A DNA stretch of 23,274 nucleotides from E44-bin32 sp041573795 (lineage in GTDB: Bacteria > Chloroflexota > Anaerolineae > Anaerolineales > E44-bin32), in NCBI GenBank assembly GCA_041573795.1, contig JBFFQB010000051.1, positions 1-23,274 on the forward strand, given 5' to 3'. Each line of letters starts with the position of its first letter. Position 1 is the first letter of the stretch. A program made the position numbers and the translations under genes. The notes under the pieces were generated by a model. The model was not told the DNA's origin and did no database searches. It worked only from the letters and a program-made list of their open reading frames with translations. Positions 1 through 9,083 of this stretch are shown one piece after another.

Positions 1-44
1 GTGCTTCTGACTTAGAACCGGTGGAGGCGCTGCGTTACGAGTAA
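1..44 (+). CDS. C-terminal end of a MacB/FtsX-like ABC transporter permease (5' truncated by window edge)
   Basis: Reading from base 3, the frame gives ASDLEPVEALRYE and then TAA at 42-44. The ending 'DPVEALRYE' is a very common C-terminus of MacB-type ABC permeases (FtsX-like family), which form four-helix export or mechanotransmission complexes in the membrane. Only 13 codons lie in the window, so the call rests on this terminal motif and on the terminator just downstream. No catalytic or membrane segment is visible. It could be another protein with a similar tail, but the plus strand clearly ends a gene here. Confidence 0.5.
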   Translation, partial: ASDLEPVEALRYE

Positions 45-65
45 TTGCAATTAAGACAGATCAGG

Positions 66-104
66 AAGGGTGAAGGCAGCGTCCACCCTTTGTTTTAATT
101 TAAT
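66..104 (+). terminator. Rho-independent terminator of the upstream permease gene
   Basis: A perfect 7-bp inverted repeat, AAGGGTG (66-72) and CACCCTT (84-90), encloses an 11-base loop. A T-rich tract (TTTGTTTTAATTTAATTT, ending about 107) follows. It sits 21 bases after the TAA at 42-44 and so closes the plus-strand unit that enters from the left. The 240-1514 gene ends toward it from the other side, but the T-tract polarity fits plus-strand transcription. Confidence 0.7.
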
Positions 105-239
105 TTGCCTTGGGCGCTTATAGAGTAGATTGAAGGGATGCTTAGGAAGGAACACTCGCTGCGGGTGCACGCACAAGCAATAGGCCCCAACAGATCGGGG
201 TCTACATCATTTCGACAAAGGGCCAGAAAGGATTATCCG

Positions 240-1514
240 TTACCAGTGGCGAGGTGATGGATCTTGAACTGGCGTTTCAACATGTATAGCGGGCTCCGGT
301 AGTCTCAATGCGGCCAGGATCCAGGTCAACCCGAATACCGTTCCCGTAGCAATAAAAGCTCCACGCAAACCAAACCAGAGTGCCACGAAGGAACCAATCA
401 ATGGTGCAATCGATCGAGCCGCCGCTCGGACGGAATTATCCAGGCCGTAGACCATGCCGGCTTCACCTGCACTGCTGTAGCCGGCCATGAGCGCGCTTAC
501 CGTTGGAATGACACCGCCCATAGCGGCCCCAACGAGAGCAAGCAGAGCAACCAGCTGCCAGGACTGCGTCACCAGGCTCTGTGGTGGGTAGAGCAGAGCG
601 ACGAGCAGAACCGATACAAGCACGACCCGTCGATGTCCAACTCGATCTCCTAACCTTCCAAGGTAGATCGAACTCACAGTGAGCATCCCAGCATAAACCC
701 CTGTGACCAGGCCCGTCACAGTATTCACCCCTTCGGTCCCCCCCATGAGCTCTTGCACGAACAGCGGTGTGATCGGGACGATCATCATCCTTCCTAACTG
801 GCTCATGAAACGGATCCCGTAGGCCACACCCAGACCCTTTGTCTTCAATAATTGGCTCCACACAGCAAGAATGCCGCTTGTGGAAGTCGCTTTGGAATCA
901 TTCGGTTCAAACTTCTCATTCACGCCCATCATCACCAGAACGCCGGAGAGGAAAAGCATCGCAGCGGTAACGTAAAAAGCCTCAGCGTAGCCATAAAGAT
1001 CTGCAACTGCCCCTCCAATCAAGGGTCCGATGGCAACACCACTGCCAACCGCTACGGTGAGCAACCCCATCGCATAACCAGATCGTTGCTTCGGGGTGGC
1101 GGCCGCGACCAGCGCGTTGGAAGCGGCTAGCGTGCCAGTTATCGCTCCCTGGATCGCTCGGAGCAGCACCAATTGTTCCGCCGATTGGACATAGGCCATC
1201 GCCAGCAGCAGAACAGATCCACCTATCGTCGAGCGCACAACCATGAGTTTGCGCCCATAGCGATCGGCCAGGGCTCCCCAGCCAGGCGAAACGAGCATCA
1301 TCGTCAAGGCCTGGGCAGAAAAGACAAGCCCCGAAAGCAATTCAATTGAAGCTCCCGAGCTAGAGCCCAGGTCGGATACATACAAGGGTAGGAAGGGGAA
1401 TATGCTTGAGAAGCCAACTGCCGTCATGAACTGAGAAAAGAACATGATGTAAAGTGTTCTTTTCCAGCTGCTAGCGGTGCGAGATCTGACCCGATTTCTG
1501 AGCATCTTTTGCAT
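240..1514 (-). CDS. MFS transporter, DHA1-type (probable multidrug efflux)
   Basis: A 424-residue, 12-helix major facilitator protein in the cytoplasmic membrane, expected to export small molecules by proton antiport. Motif A of the loop between helices 2 and 3 is clear (G80-ALADRYGRK-89). The antiporter motif C in helix 5 is also present (GSGVAIGPLIGG, about 157-168), which supports the DHA1 drug:H+ antiporter group over a symporter. Length is normal for the family. The ATG at 1514 has AGGA six bases upstream; a second ATG three codons in is possible. The gene lies 137 bp downstream of the FAD oxidoreductase on the same strand, so cotranscription is possible but not shown. The substrate cannot be read from the sequence, and a sugar or metabolite exporter is the alternative. 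Confidence 0.9.
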   Translation of the reverse strand: MQKMLRNRVRSRTASSWKRTLYIMFFSQFMTAVGFSSIFPFLPLYVSDLGSSSGASIELLSGLVFSAQALTMMLVSPGWGALADRYGRKLMVVRSTIGGSVLLLAMAYVQSAEQLVLLRAIQGAITGTLAASNALVAAATPKQRSGYAMGLLTVAVGSGVAIGPLIGGAVADLYGYAEAFYVTAAMLFLSGVLVMMGVNEKFEPNDSKATSTSGILAVWSQLLKTKGLGVAYGIRFMSQLGRMMIVPITPLFVQELMGGTEGVNTVTGLVTGVYAGMLTVSSIYLGRLGDRVGHRRVVLVSVLLVALLYPPQSLVTQSWQLVALLALVGAAMGGVIPTVSALMAGYSSAGEAGMVYGLDNSVRAAARSIAPLIGSFVALWFGLRGAFIATGTVFGLTWILAALRLPEPAIHVETPVQDPSPRHW

Positions 1515-1651
1515 TCGATCCTGCGTTCGTTGGGGTTGTGACAGGGATGCCTCAGAGGATACTTTTGTCGCACCATAGAAGGCAGGATGTTGCCCTAACC
1601 CTCAAGCTTGACGGGCACAGGGTTTGGCGGATTGGTGAGCTATGAGGATAG

Positions 1652-2827
1652 CTATCCGACAATACTGTACTCGTATTGCCCCCGAACGGGGTCATCCTCC
1701 TCGTAGCGGCTGAGCCTGAAAAGCTTACGATCCATCCCTTCTGTCTCCCGACCCAACACCATGTCGGCGGTCATCAAACCAACTGCAGGACCGAGCTTGA
1801 AGCCGTGGCCACTAAACCCGGCACAGATGTAGAAACCGGACTCGGGAATGATTTCGTCTATGAGCGGATGCCAGTCGGGTGTAATCGCGTAGAGGGCAGC
1901 GAAACCTCCCGTACTCTCACTCTTTTCAAGACCGGGAAATCGATTTACCAATCGATTGCCTGCATCGAGGATGAATTCAAAGTCAGGTTTTTCATTATAG
2001 GCGTCCGGATCGACCACGTAATTCTCCTCTTCTGGATCGATCAACCCCACCATGGTTAAATCGCCTGTCTCAGCCCTCCAGTAAACCGCATGAATGAAAT
2101 CCGCAACGACAGGGTGTTCGCTTCTGAATTCATCGGGTCTGCGGAAGAAGGCGACCTGCACACGGCAGGCATTGATCGGGACTTCGATCCCGGCCATCTC
2201 CGCCACTTGCGCCCCCCAGGGACCTGCACAATTAATTACGATAGGGCTGGCAAACGCAGCAGCAGGGGTTATTACCCTTTGGATCTTGCTGTTTTGAATA
2301 TCGACCGATGTGACCGGTGTATCCTGTAAGATTGTCGCGCCCAGCCCACGGCTAGCCTGGATATATCCCTGCAAGGTGAGGTTCGGATCGGCGAAACCTG
2401 ATTCGGGTTCGTAGGCCGCTTCAACCAGGCCATTCCCTTCAAGATATGGCCAGCGGGTGAGAATCTCTTCTCGATCCAGGATCTCTGTGTTGATGCCAAG
2501 ATCTTGCTGGAACTTCACGTTTGCACGTAAGCCCTCGACGTCCTTCTCCGGAGTTAAGACCAGGAACCCCGTCTGTCTAAACCCACTCTCACCACCGACT
2601 TCTTCACGGAAATTCTGGAAGATCCGCAAGCTGTGCAGCGCCATCCGCGCAGTTGTTGGGTTGGAGTAATGCTGCCGGACAATCGCTGAGGATTTACCGG
2701 TAGACCCCGCTCCGATGCTGCTCTTGTCGAGGACGGCAACTTTTAATCCGCGCTTCGAAAGTTCTAACGCAGTCGCAGCCCCCATGATCCCGGCGCCGAT
2801 GATGATGGCGTCATAGGTGTTGGCCAT
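1652..2827 (-). CDS. FAD-dependent oxidoreductase, DadA/sarcosine-oxidase-like (amine or amino-acid oxidase)
   Basis: A 391-residue flavoprotein of the DAO superfamily. The N-terminal Rossmann dinucleotide-binding motif is intact (G11-A-G-I-M-G16, after a hydrophobic strand). A GAGSTGKSSAIVRQHYSN segment follows near residues 40-57, which is typical of the sarcosine oxidase beta / glycine oxidase-like group. The C-terminal flavin-contacting motif CAGFSGHGFKLGPAVG is also present. Members oxidise secondary amines or amino acids such as sarcosine, glycine, proline or opines, passing electrons to O2 or a quinone; the exact substrate is not deducible. The start is fixed by a strong Shine-Dalgarno (GGGAGGT) seven bases before the ATG. 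No partner subunit lies next to it, so it may act as a monomeric enzyme. Confidence 0.88.
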   Translation of the reverse strand: MANTYDAIIIGAGIMGAATALELSKRGLKVAVLDKSSIGAGSTGKSSAIVRQHYSNPTTARMALHSLRIFQNFREEVGGESGFRQTGFLVLTPEKDVEGLRANVKFQQDLGINTEILDREEILTRWPYLEGNGLVEAAYEPESGFADPNLTLQGYIQASRGLGATILQDTPVTSVDIQNSKIQRVITPAAAFASPIVINCAGPWGAQVAEMAGIEVPINACRVQVAFFRRPDEFRSEHPVVADFIHAVYWRAETGDLTMVGLIDPEEENYVVDPDAYNEKPDFEFILDAGNRLVNRFPGLEKSESTGGFAALYAITPDWHPLIDEIIPESGFYICAGFSGHGFKLGPAVGLMTADMVLGRETEGMDRKLFRLSRYEEDDPVRGQYEYSIVG

Positions 2828-2856
2828 AGCAAACCTCCCTGGGTCTGAAGTGCTTA

Positions 2857-2884
2857 ATCATAATGATGTGTCGCATGAATGCAA
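2857..2884 (-). promoter_or_regulatory. Candidate housekeeping promoter of the FAD oxidoreductase gene
   Basis: On the minus strand, TATGAT (plus 2857-2862, five of six matches to TATAAT) lies 16 bases downstream of TTGCAT (plus 2879-2884, three of six matches to TTGACA). This is about 30 bases before the start codon at 2827 and in the gap after uvrA. The -35 match is weak, so this is only a candidate. Confidence 0.3.
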
Positions 2885-2955
2885 AAGGTATGTAGCTTTG
2901 TTGAGCAAGAGGAGTTCACGTTATGGCGTGTGGCGAATGCTGCGCCTTGTACATC

Positions 2956-5841
2956 CTATGGGAGGGCGAGATGGTCCTTGAGGAATTTGCCAGTGTGGCT
3001 TTTGCTTACCGTCACGATTTGCTCCGGTGTCCCTTCGGTGACGAGTTGCCCGCCCCCCTCACCCCCTTCGGGTCCCAGGTCAATCACCCAATCAGCCACT
3101 TTCACGATGTCAGGATGGTGTTCGATGATCAGGACCGTGTTATCTTGATCGACAAGCCGCTGCAAGACATCAATGAGCTTATGCACGTCGGCGGCATGCA
3201 ACCCCACGGAAGGCTCGTCGAGAACATAGAGTGTATGACCATTACTACGCTTTGAGAGCTCACGCGAGAGTTTAACCCGCTGCGCCTCACCACCCGAGAG
3301 CGTGGGTGCAGGTTGACCGATCTTTAGGTACCCCAGGCCGACATCGACCAGCGTCTGCAAGCGGCGGACCATAGGGGGGAAAGCTCCAAAGAATTCGACG
3401 GCTTCATCAATGGCTGTATCCAATACATCTGCGATGGTTTTATCTTTAAAGCGCACCTGCAGGGTCTCGCGGTTAAATCGTGCTCCTCCGCACACCTCGC
3501 AGGGTACGTATACATCGGGCAAAAATTGCATTTCAATCCGCAGCTGCCCTTGCCCCTCGCAGGCTTCACAACGTCCCCCACGTACATTAAAGGAAAATCG
3601 ACCGGGTTTATAGCCGCGAACTTTAGATTCGGGTAATTCTGCAAAAAGCGCACGGATATGATCAAAAAGACCCGTATAGGTACCAGGATTAGATCGTGGT
3701 GTACGTCCAATGGGTGACTGGTCGATATTGATAACCTTATTGATCCATTCAACCCCCTCGAGCCGCTCATGTTCACCGGGGAGGGCCCGCGAGCCCTGCA
3801 GGGCGCGAGCCAGGGCTTTATACAGGACTTCCACCATCAAAGTGGATTTTCCCGATCCCGAGACCCCGGTAATACATACAAAGCTTCCCAGAGGAATGTC
3901 GACGCTAAGCTCTTTAAGGTTATTCTCACGAGCGCCAACGATGCGCAAGTGATTGCCATTTCCAGGGCGCCGCTCCGTGGGGATGTCAATCTGAAGCTTG
4001 CCGGTTAAGTATTGTCCTGTGACCGAGTTTCCTACTTTGCTTACCTGAGAGACAGTCCCTTGCGCGACGATCTCGCCTCCCGCTTCCCCCGCTCCCGGAC
4101 CCAGATCGATTAACCAGTCGGCAGCCCGGATTGTGGCCTCGTCGTGCTCCACGACCAGTACCGTGTTACCAAGATTGCGCATGCCTTCGAGGGTCCGAAT
4201 GAGTCGGGCATTGTCGCGTGGATGAAGGCCGATGGAGGGTTCATCCAGCACATAGAGCACACCCATAAGGCGTGACCCGATCTGAGTCGCCAATCGAATG
4301 CGCTGTGCCTCGCCGCCTGAGAGTGATCCGGCCGAGCGCTGGAGAGTGAGATAATCGAGACCAACATCCACGAGAAATCCAAGGCGGTCTTCAACTTCCT
4401 TTAGCACCCGTGAAGCGATGGCCCGTTGTCGTTTATCGAGCGGGCTTTTACTTCCCTTCAGCTTGCGTACCCAGGCCAGACTGCGAAGCACCGGCCAATT
4501 TGTCGCTTCGACAATATTGACCTTGTCGATCGTGATGGCTAAAGCCTCTGGGCGAAGCCGCTGCCCTTTGCAAGTTGGGCAGGGCTGCTCGGACATATAT
4601 TCTTGGATGCGCCCGCGAATATAATCGGATGAGGTTTCCTGGTAACGGCGCTCGAGATTTCCAATTACACCCTCGTAGGGAGCATTGTACGTAGAAGTGC
4701 GGCCATCGCGGCTCTGGTACTTAATGCTGACCTCTTCACCGCCTGTGCCATGCAGGATGACATCAAGATCGGAATCATTTAAGTCGCTGACGGGTGCATC
4801 AAGATCGATCTTATATGTCTCTGCAACCGCCTCGAGCATCTGCCAGTAATAGCCCGATTGGTCACCGTTCTTATTGGACCAATTCATCACAGCCAGCGCG
4901 CCCTCCACAATCGACATGCTTTTATCTGGGATGATCCGATCAGGATCGATCTCGAGCTTTATGCCGATCCCCTGGCATTCAGGGCAGGCACCATGGGGTG
5001 TGTTAAAGGAGAACGTACGGGGTTCGATCTCGGCGATGGTCGTGCCGTGCTCCGGGCAAGCTAAATGCTCTGAGAATGGCCTGTCTTTTGGTGGATCGCT
5101 AGATAGATCGGAGACGATCAACATACCCTCGCCCCAGCGCAGTGCTGTCTCAACCGAATCGGTCAGGCGGGAGATATACGCCTCGAATTCTTCGCTATTT
5201 CCATCTTCGACAACGATACGGTCTACAACCGCTTCGATATCGTGATTTTTGTAGCGGTCGAGTTCAATCTCGTTATCAAGTGATTGAACTGTGCCATCTA
5301 CACGCACCCGTGCAAAACCCGATCTACCCAACTCCTTAAAGATGGACTGGTGAGTACCCTTTCGCCCCTGCACCATGGGCGCCAGGACCATCAGGCGAGC
5401 TCCAGCGGGAGTCTCGAGCAAGGAGTCAACGATCTCCTGGGCGGACTGCTGGTGTACCTCCCGCCCACAAATGGGACAGTGCGGCTGTCCAATCCGTGCA
5501 AAGAGCAGGCGGAGATAATCGTAGACCTCCGTAACCGTCCCGACGGTTGAGCGTGGATTATGCGATACCCCACGCTGGTCGATGGAGATCGCCGGTGACA
5601 AACCTTCGATGTAGTCCACATCAGGTTTATCGAGTTGTCCTAGAAATTGGCGCGCATAGGAAGAGAGCGATTCAACATAGCGTCGCTGTCCTTCGGCGAA
5701 GATTGTGTCAAAGGCCAGCGATGATTTACCGGAACCAGATATGCCAGAAATGACCACCAGCTTATCGCGGGGGATCTCGACGGAAATATTCTTCAGGTTG
5801 TGTTCGCGGGCGCCAACGACGATGATGTTTTCTTGGGGCAT
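2956..5841 (-). CDS. uvrA: UvrABC excinuclease subunit A
   Basis: A 961-residue DNA-damage recognition ATPase of nucleotide excision repair, which acts with UvrB and UvrC. It has two ABC modules: Walker A at about 33-40 (GISGSGKS) and 659-667 (GVSGSGKST), LSGGE signatures at 507-511 and 848-852, and Walker B LDEPS at about 532-536 and 874-878. The C-terminal zinc module is intact (C758, C761, C781, C784). The first zinc module reads CPEH...CPEC (C262, H265, C286, C289), with His in place of one Cys. The frame stays open to a GTG at 5907, but I chose the ATG at 5841: the extra 22 codons overlap an extended -10 promoter, and MPQENIIVVGAREHNLKN is the normal UvrA N-terminus. Transcribed alone, by appearance. 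Confidence 0.97.
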   Translation of the reverse strand: MPQENIIVVGAREHNLKNISVEIPRDKLVVISGISGSGKSSLAFDTIFAEGQRRYVESLSSYARQFLGQLDKPDVDYIEGLSPAISIDQRGVSHNPRSTVGTVTEVYDYLRLLFARIGQPHCPICGREVHQQSAQEIVDSLLETPAGARLMVLAPMVQGRKGTHQSIFKELGRSGFARVRVDGTVQSLDNEIELDRYKNHDIEAVVDRIVVEDGNSEEFEAYISRLTDSVETALRWGEGMLIVSDLSSDPPKDRPFSEHLACPEHGTTIAEIEPRTFSFNTPHGACPECQGIGIKLEIDPDRIIPDKSMSIVEGALAVMNWSNKNGDQSGYYWQMLEAVAETYKIDLDAPVSDLNDSDLDVILHGTGGEEVSIKYQSRDGRTSTYNAPYEGVIGNLERRYQETSSDYIRGRIQEYMSEQPCPTCKGQRLRPEALAITIDKVNIVEATNWPVLRSLAWVRKLKGSKSPLDKRQRAIASRVLKEVEDRLGFLVDVGLDYLTLQRSAGSLSGGEAQRIRLATQIGSRLMGVLYVLDEPSIGLHPRDNARLIRTLEGMRNLGNTVLVVEHDEATIRAADWLIDLGPGAGEAGGEIVAQGTVSQVSKVGNSVTGQYLTGKLQIDIPTERRPGNGNHLRIVGARENNLKELSVDIPLGSFVCITGVSGSGKSTLMVEVLYKALARALQGSRALPGEHERLEGVEWINKVINIDQSPIGRTPRSNPGTYTGLFDHIRALFAELPESKVRGYKPGRFSFNVRGGRCEACEGQGQLRIEMQFLPDVYVPCEVCGGARFNRETLQVRFKDKTIADVLDTAIDEAVEFFGAFPPMVRRLQTLVDVGLGYLKIGQPAPTLSGGEAQRVKLSRELSKRSNGHTLYVLDEPSVGLHAADVHKLIDVLQRLVDQDNTVLIIEHHPDIVKVADWVIDLGPEGGEGGGQLVTEGTPEQIVTVSKSHTGKFLKDHLALP

Positions 5842-5884
5842 AGCACTTATGCAATAAATTAGGTTATAGGACGGCCAAACTATG

Positions 5885-5893
5885 ATTATAACA
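5885..5893 (-). promoter_or_regulatory. Extended -10 promoter of uvrA
   Basis: On the minus strand the sequence reads TGTTATAAT, a perfect extended -10 element (TGnTATAAT) with the hexamer at plus 5885-5890. The expected transcription start is near 5878, which gives a leader of about 36 bases before the ATG at 5841. No good -35 is visible at 16-18 bp, as is usual for extended -10 promoters. I see no obvious SOS operator. Confidence 0.65.
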
Positions 5894-5987
5894 GCCCGTG
5901 TGAGCACTCTAGTGAGAAGGCACGTAGGATTGTGTTCAGAGGCGCAATCTCAGCGCCGCCCGTGATCTATAGTTGCCACCAGTGGAT

Positions 5988-6611
5988 TCAATCAGAATCT
6001 GGGGTTTGAACTTCGAGGTCAATCCCACACCAGGCACATCTATTCTCGTTGGGCGGGATCACAGCTTCACATTTCGGACAATTTCTCAGCTTATCAGCGG
6101 ATGGCAAACCGCCATCAAGATCGGCCGCCATACGGATCACATCGAGGGGGCTGAGGTTGCTGCCCCGCCGGTTTAGATCACCGCTCAGGCGGATACCGCC
6201 AGCATCCTCCTCGATTACATAGCCCTGGTCTCGTAGGGCACTCGAAAGGGCATCGCTGAGTTTCGGGCCAAGATTTGGACGTGGGGCATCCAGGTCTGCC
6301 CGCAGGATCTGCTGCACCTCATCGGGCAGATCTTCAATGATCCACTCGGGTAGAGGTGCCCCAGGGGGAAAGCTTTTGGATACTTCTAGCAGCCATCGGA
6401 AACGCTGGCGAGGATCATGAGGAGCTGTAAATTGGACAACCTTACCATTGCCGGGTAGCTCAGTCGCCAGACTCCCCGTGGCCAGGTCGCAGTAGGGACA
6501 GAGCCAACGATCTGCTTCGCCTTGAAGCGCAGGCCAGCGTTGCAGCTGCGTCCTGCAGTTCGGGCAGTGATGCCTGTTCTCTAAATCTGGAGATCCTGTT
6601 GGTTCCATCAT
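5988..6611 (-). CDS. Double zinc-ribbon protein of unknown function
   Basis: 207 residues, apparently cytoplasmic, with no signal peptide or membrane helix. A zinc ribbon lies at each end: C16/C19 with C38/C41 (CPNC, CPYC), and C178/C181 with C192/C195 (CPKC, CAWC). The middle (about 60-170) is acidic and proline-containing and carries no motif I recognise. The ATG pair at 6611 follows the stop of the 718-residue protein gene by 34 bp on the same strand, so the two are probably cotranscribed. The ribosome-binding site is weak, which would fit translation coupling. The shared feature of both products is paired CxxC knuckles, which suggests protein or nucleic-acid binding, but no function can be assigned. 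Confidence 0.8.
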   Translation of the reverse strand: MMEPTGSPDLENRHHCPNCRTQLQRWPALQGEADRWLCPYCDLATGSLATELPGNGKVVQFTAPHDPRQRFRWLLEVSKSFPPGAPLPEWIIEDLPDEVQQILRADLDAPRPNLGPKLSDALSSALRDQGYVIEEDAGGIRLSGDLNRRGSNLSPLDVIRMAADLDGGLPSADKLRNCPKCEAVIPPNENRCAWCGIDLEVQTPDSD

Positions 6612-6645
6612 TGAGCAGGAAATGCTCGCGTTGAGGTTTCGGTTC

Positions 6646-8802
6646 TCAAGCGATGCGATCTTTTACAGCAGAAACATTACCAAGCACATTGGCTGAGTTG
6701 GCGTCATGGAAGCGTTGAGCGTACTCACTGTTGCGCCATTCGAAGGCAGTCTCCAGACCTTGCGTTTCGCTTGGAATGAGCAGAGTCGTACGAACATAAC
6801 GGGCGTCCACGGGCGGTAAGTAATCTCCAGCCCGATTGAGCAAAAAGAAGGCGGGACCACCATAGCCGACAATCAAGAGGATCAACCCCAGGAAGAGGTC
6901 GACGATCCCTAGATCGCGTGGATTGATCAGGTCAAGCGCTAAAGCCCCCACCACAAGTATCATTCCGATGATGGCTGAGATGAGATGCGCTTGCAACTGT
7001 GCGGTACTGGCATCTTCACTCTTGGCGGCTGCCCGCTTGCGACAATCAGCGCAGAGAGGGACCTCAAATCGGGTTGGTCTACGTTGGCCAACAGCTTGGC
7101 CACGTGGAAGCGTACCGGCGACAGCCAGCTTGCCCCGGGCGGGAGTTCGACCACAGTGGGCACACTCGCCAGAGGGAAATACGACGCGTTCCCCACGGAT
7201 GGCGACGCGGTGACGTTGTCCGGGAGGAGGGTCTGTCGGTGGTGGTGTGTATTGTCCTTCCCCTGGATCAAGTACCGGTGCTGGGATGGGCTCGGGTTCC
7301 GGCGCTGGTTCGGGTTCGGCACCGGTAACAGCTGCAGCAGCGGTCATCTCCCAACCGGCAGCGACACGCTCTCTTGGCTCATCAGGTGCCGAGATCGATC
7401 CCATCCGGGCAGCGAGATCGTCTGAACCCATGTCCCAGGGAGCATCATCATCGTTGGAGAAATCCGAGAGCGGTTGATCATCCACCGGCTGAGACTCGAG
7501 CGGGACTGCGGCTGAGCGACGCAGGCCTGAAATGAAATCATCCTCCTCGTCCGATTCCTCTTCTGAAAACATACCGGGGACTTCCTGCCAGCTCGGAGCC
7601 GCTTCATCTACGGGCTCCGTACCCCATGAAAGCTCATCCGGGCCTGTGAATTGGCTGACAGGCTCCGCCGCTTCATCGCTTGAAGGCAACGCCCAATCTG
7701 GCGTTTGGGGGGTGGCGTCGTCAGTTTCGAATGAACCTTCACTTTCGAATTCTCTCCACGTATCCGAGAGATCTCCCGCTTCGGGCGCTGATTCTGAGAC
7801 CATCGATGGCGCTGGAGATTCGGGTTCTGCCTCTGCTTGTTCAAGCGGAGTCGCCTCCTCCAGATTCTGCCAGGAGGGAAGGCTTTCATAGGTTTCGTCT
7901 TTTGCATCGACGACTGGAACTGCTTCGCCGTCTTCGGCGGCTTCGGCATCGAAGAATGTTTCCCAGGTCGATCCTTCTGGAGCTCCGGCATCAATCTGGA
8001 TCTCTTCTGCCTCGGCTTCATCAGCGCCCCCGGCCGCCCAAGGTGGTGGGGGGAGCTCAGGACCGCTATCATCGTCTTCGGTATCGAGAAGGCGTTCGAG
8101 ATCAGCGTCCAGGTCTGCTACAACCGGTGTATCGCTGACGCTGCGATAGGGTTCTGGTTCGACAGCGGGAGGGCTATCGCCCGAGTCATCGGTGAGGGCT
8201 TCGAAGAAATCCGCCAGCTCGGGTTCTGGCTCGTCAGGAAGATCTTGAGCTGGCCTGAGCGCTTCCGCCTCTGTTCTCGTAGCGATGGGTGCCTCAGCTT
8301 CTTGCTCGGGAATGTCTGGAAAACTGGATGTCTCCAGATCGGGTTGATCCGGCGCCTCCTGCTGGAGGTGATTCTGCTCGTTGGTCAATTCGGTAGCCAG
8401 CTCTTCCATGGGTATCTCTGAACTGATCCATTCCTCGGCCGAGAGACTTTCACCTTCAGGTTCAGAACTAGCAGGCTCTTCGATCGTTTCGGGATCGGGC
8501 AAATCAAAAGCTTCACCTTCGGGACGAGGGCGTTCTTCGCGAGCACGGGTTTCTACCGCCTCGATCCAGGTCCATTGTTTTAGCGCGAAGCGTTCAGTCT
8601 TTTGGTATCCGGGGGCGATTTGACCGTAAAAGACGCGGTCGCCGCCTTCCTCAACCAGGAAAGCTGAGCTGCACACGCTACAGTTGACAAAATCAGGCAG
8701 GTTGGGGACGTGATTCACGCTGAGCGCATCCGCGCCGCATATGGCGCAGGTGACGCCCAGGATGTAGGAATCGTCGAGTATCGCACGTGGAGTGGAAGCC
8801 AT
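6646..8802 (-). CDS. Large acidic protein with two zinc ribbons and two C-terminal membrane helices, function unknown
   Basis: 718 residues. An N-terminal zinc ribbon (C19, C22, C41, C44) is followed by a long, strongly acidic, Pro/Ser/Ala-rich stretch (about 85-525) that looks disordered. A second zinc ribbon follows (C547, C550, C584, C587), then two hydrophobic helices (about 607-626 and 633-655) and a 60-residue tail. I infer a membrane-anchored protein with its bulk in the cytoplasm. The acidic stretch has no internal repeat that I can define and resembles a flexible low-complexity tether. It heads a two-gene unit with the double zinc-ribbon gene (34 bp gap). GAAGGATGG lies about 10 bases before the ATG at 8802. 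I do not recognise the family; long opposite-strand frames here are by-products of the codon bias. Confidence 0.82.
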   Translation of the reverse strand: MASTPRAILDDSYILGVTCAICGADALSVNHVPNLPDFVNCSVCSSAFLVEEGGDRVFYGQIAPGYQKTERFALKQWTWIEAVETRAREERPRPEGEAFDLPDPETIEEPASSEPEGESLSAEEWISSEIPMEELATELTNEQNHLQQEAPDQPDLETSSFPDIPEQEAEAPIATRTEAEALRPAQDLPDEPEPELADFFEALTDDSGDSPPAVEPEPYRSVSDTPVVADLDADLERLLDTEDDDSGPELPPPPWAAGGADEAEAEEIQIDAGAPEGSTWETFFDAEAAEDGEAVPVVDAKDETYESLPSWQNLEEATPLEQAEAEPESPAPSMVSESAPEAGDLSDTWREFESEGSFETDDATPQTPDWALPSSDEAAEPVSQFTGPDELSWGTEPVDEAAPSWQEVPGMFSEEESDEEDDFISGLRRSAAVPLESQPVDDQPLSDFSNDDDAPWDMGSDDLAARMGSISAPDEPRERVAAGWEMTAAAAVTGAEPEPAPEPEPIPAPVLDPGEGQYTPPPTDPPPGQRHRVAIRGERVVFPSGECAHCGRTPARGKLAVAGTLPRGQAVGQRRPTRFEVPLCADCRKRAAAKSEDASTAQLQAHLISAIIGMILVVGALALDLINPRDLGIVDLFLGLILLIVGYGGPAFFLLNRAGDYLPPVDARYVRTTLLIPSETQGLETAFEWRNSEYAQRFHDANSANVLGNVSAVKDRIA

Positions 8803-9083
8803 AGGCTATGCCATCCTTCGAGGCGCATCGAATCTAACACAAGCAGGTGCAAGCCGCAACACACCCCTGGTCCTGCTGCCTCTTCTAATTGATCTATTTT
8901 CCGAAATTAAGGGTGCAAGATTTGTTCTCAGATTCCCTATTGTCTTTCTAATCAACACATGTCGCGCGAGGATCAGGATGGATGATCGTGATCTGGTTCA
9001 CAGAGTGGCAGTACCAGGTTTTACTTCCTGATTGATGGAGGCGTGCCTACACTGGGCGAGGTGGAGGGTGGTACGATCCGAAA

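Noticed and set aside
183..202. Hairpin GGCCCC...GGGGTC downstream of the MFS gene
   Set aside because: Six pairs including one wobble, and no T-rich tract on the minus-strand side, so not a convincing terminator.
1517..1543. TGTCACAA on the minus strand (plus 1537-1543) just upstream of the MFS gene, like the -35 part of the ECF-type motif
   Set aside because: At the required 16-base spacing the sequence is GATC, not CGTT or CGTC, so only half the motif is present.
1591..1626. Competing hairpins TGCCC/GGGCA and AACCCT/AGGGTT after the FAD oxidoreductase gene
   Set aside because: Long loops and no T-tract; not convincing as terminator or riboswitch.
5842..5907. N-terminal extension of uvrA to GTG 5907
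   Set aside because: It overlaps a perfect TGnTATAAT promoter, and UvrA proteins normally start near the MPQENIIVVGA segment.
5941..5957. GGCGC-7-GCGCC hairpin between uvrA and the zinc-ribbon gene
   Set aside because: Five-base stem without a T-tract; could be chance.
6923..8623. Several long open frames on the plus strand and in other minus frames opposite the acidic protein gene
   Set aside because: They are shadows caused by the biased Glu/Asp/Pro/Ala codons. They lack ribosome-binding sites and known motifs, while the 718-residue frame has two zinc ribbons and membrane helices.
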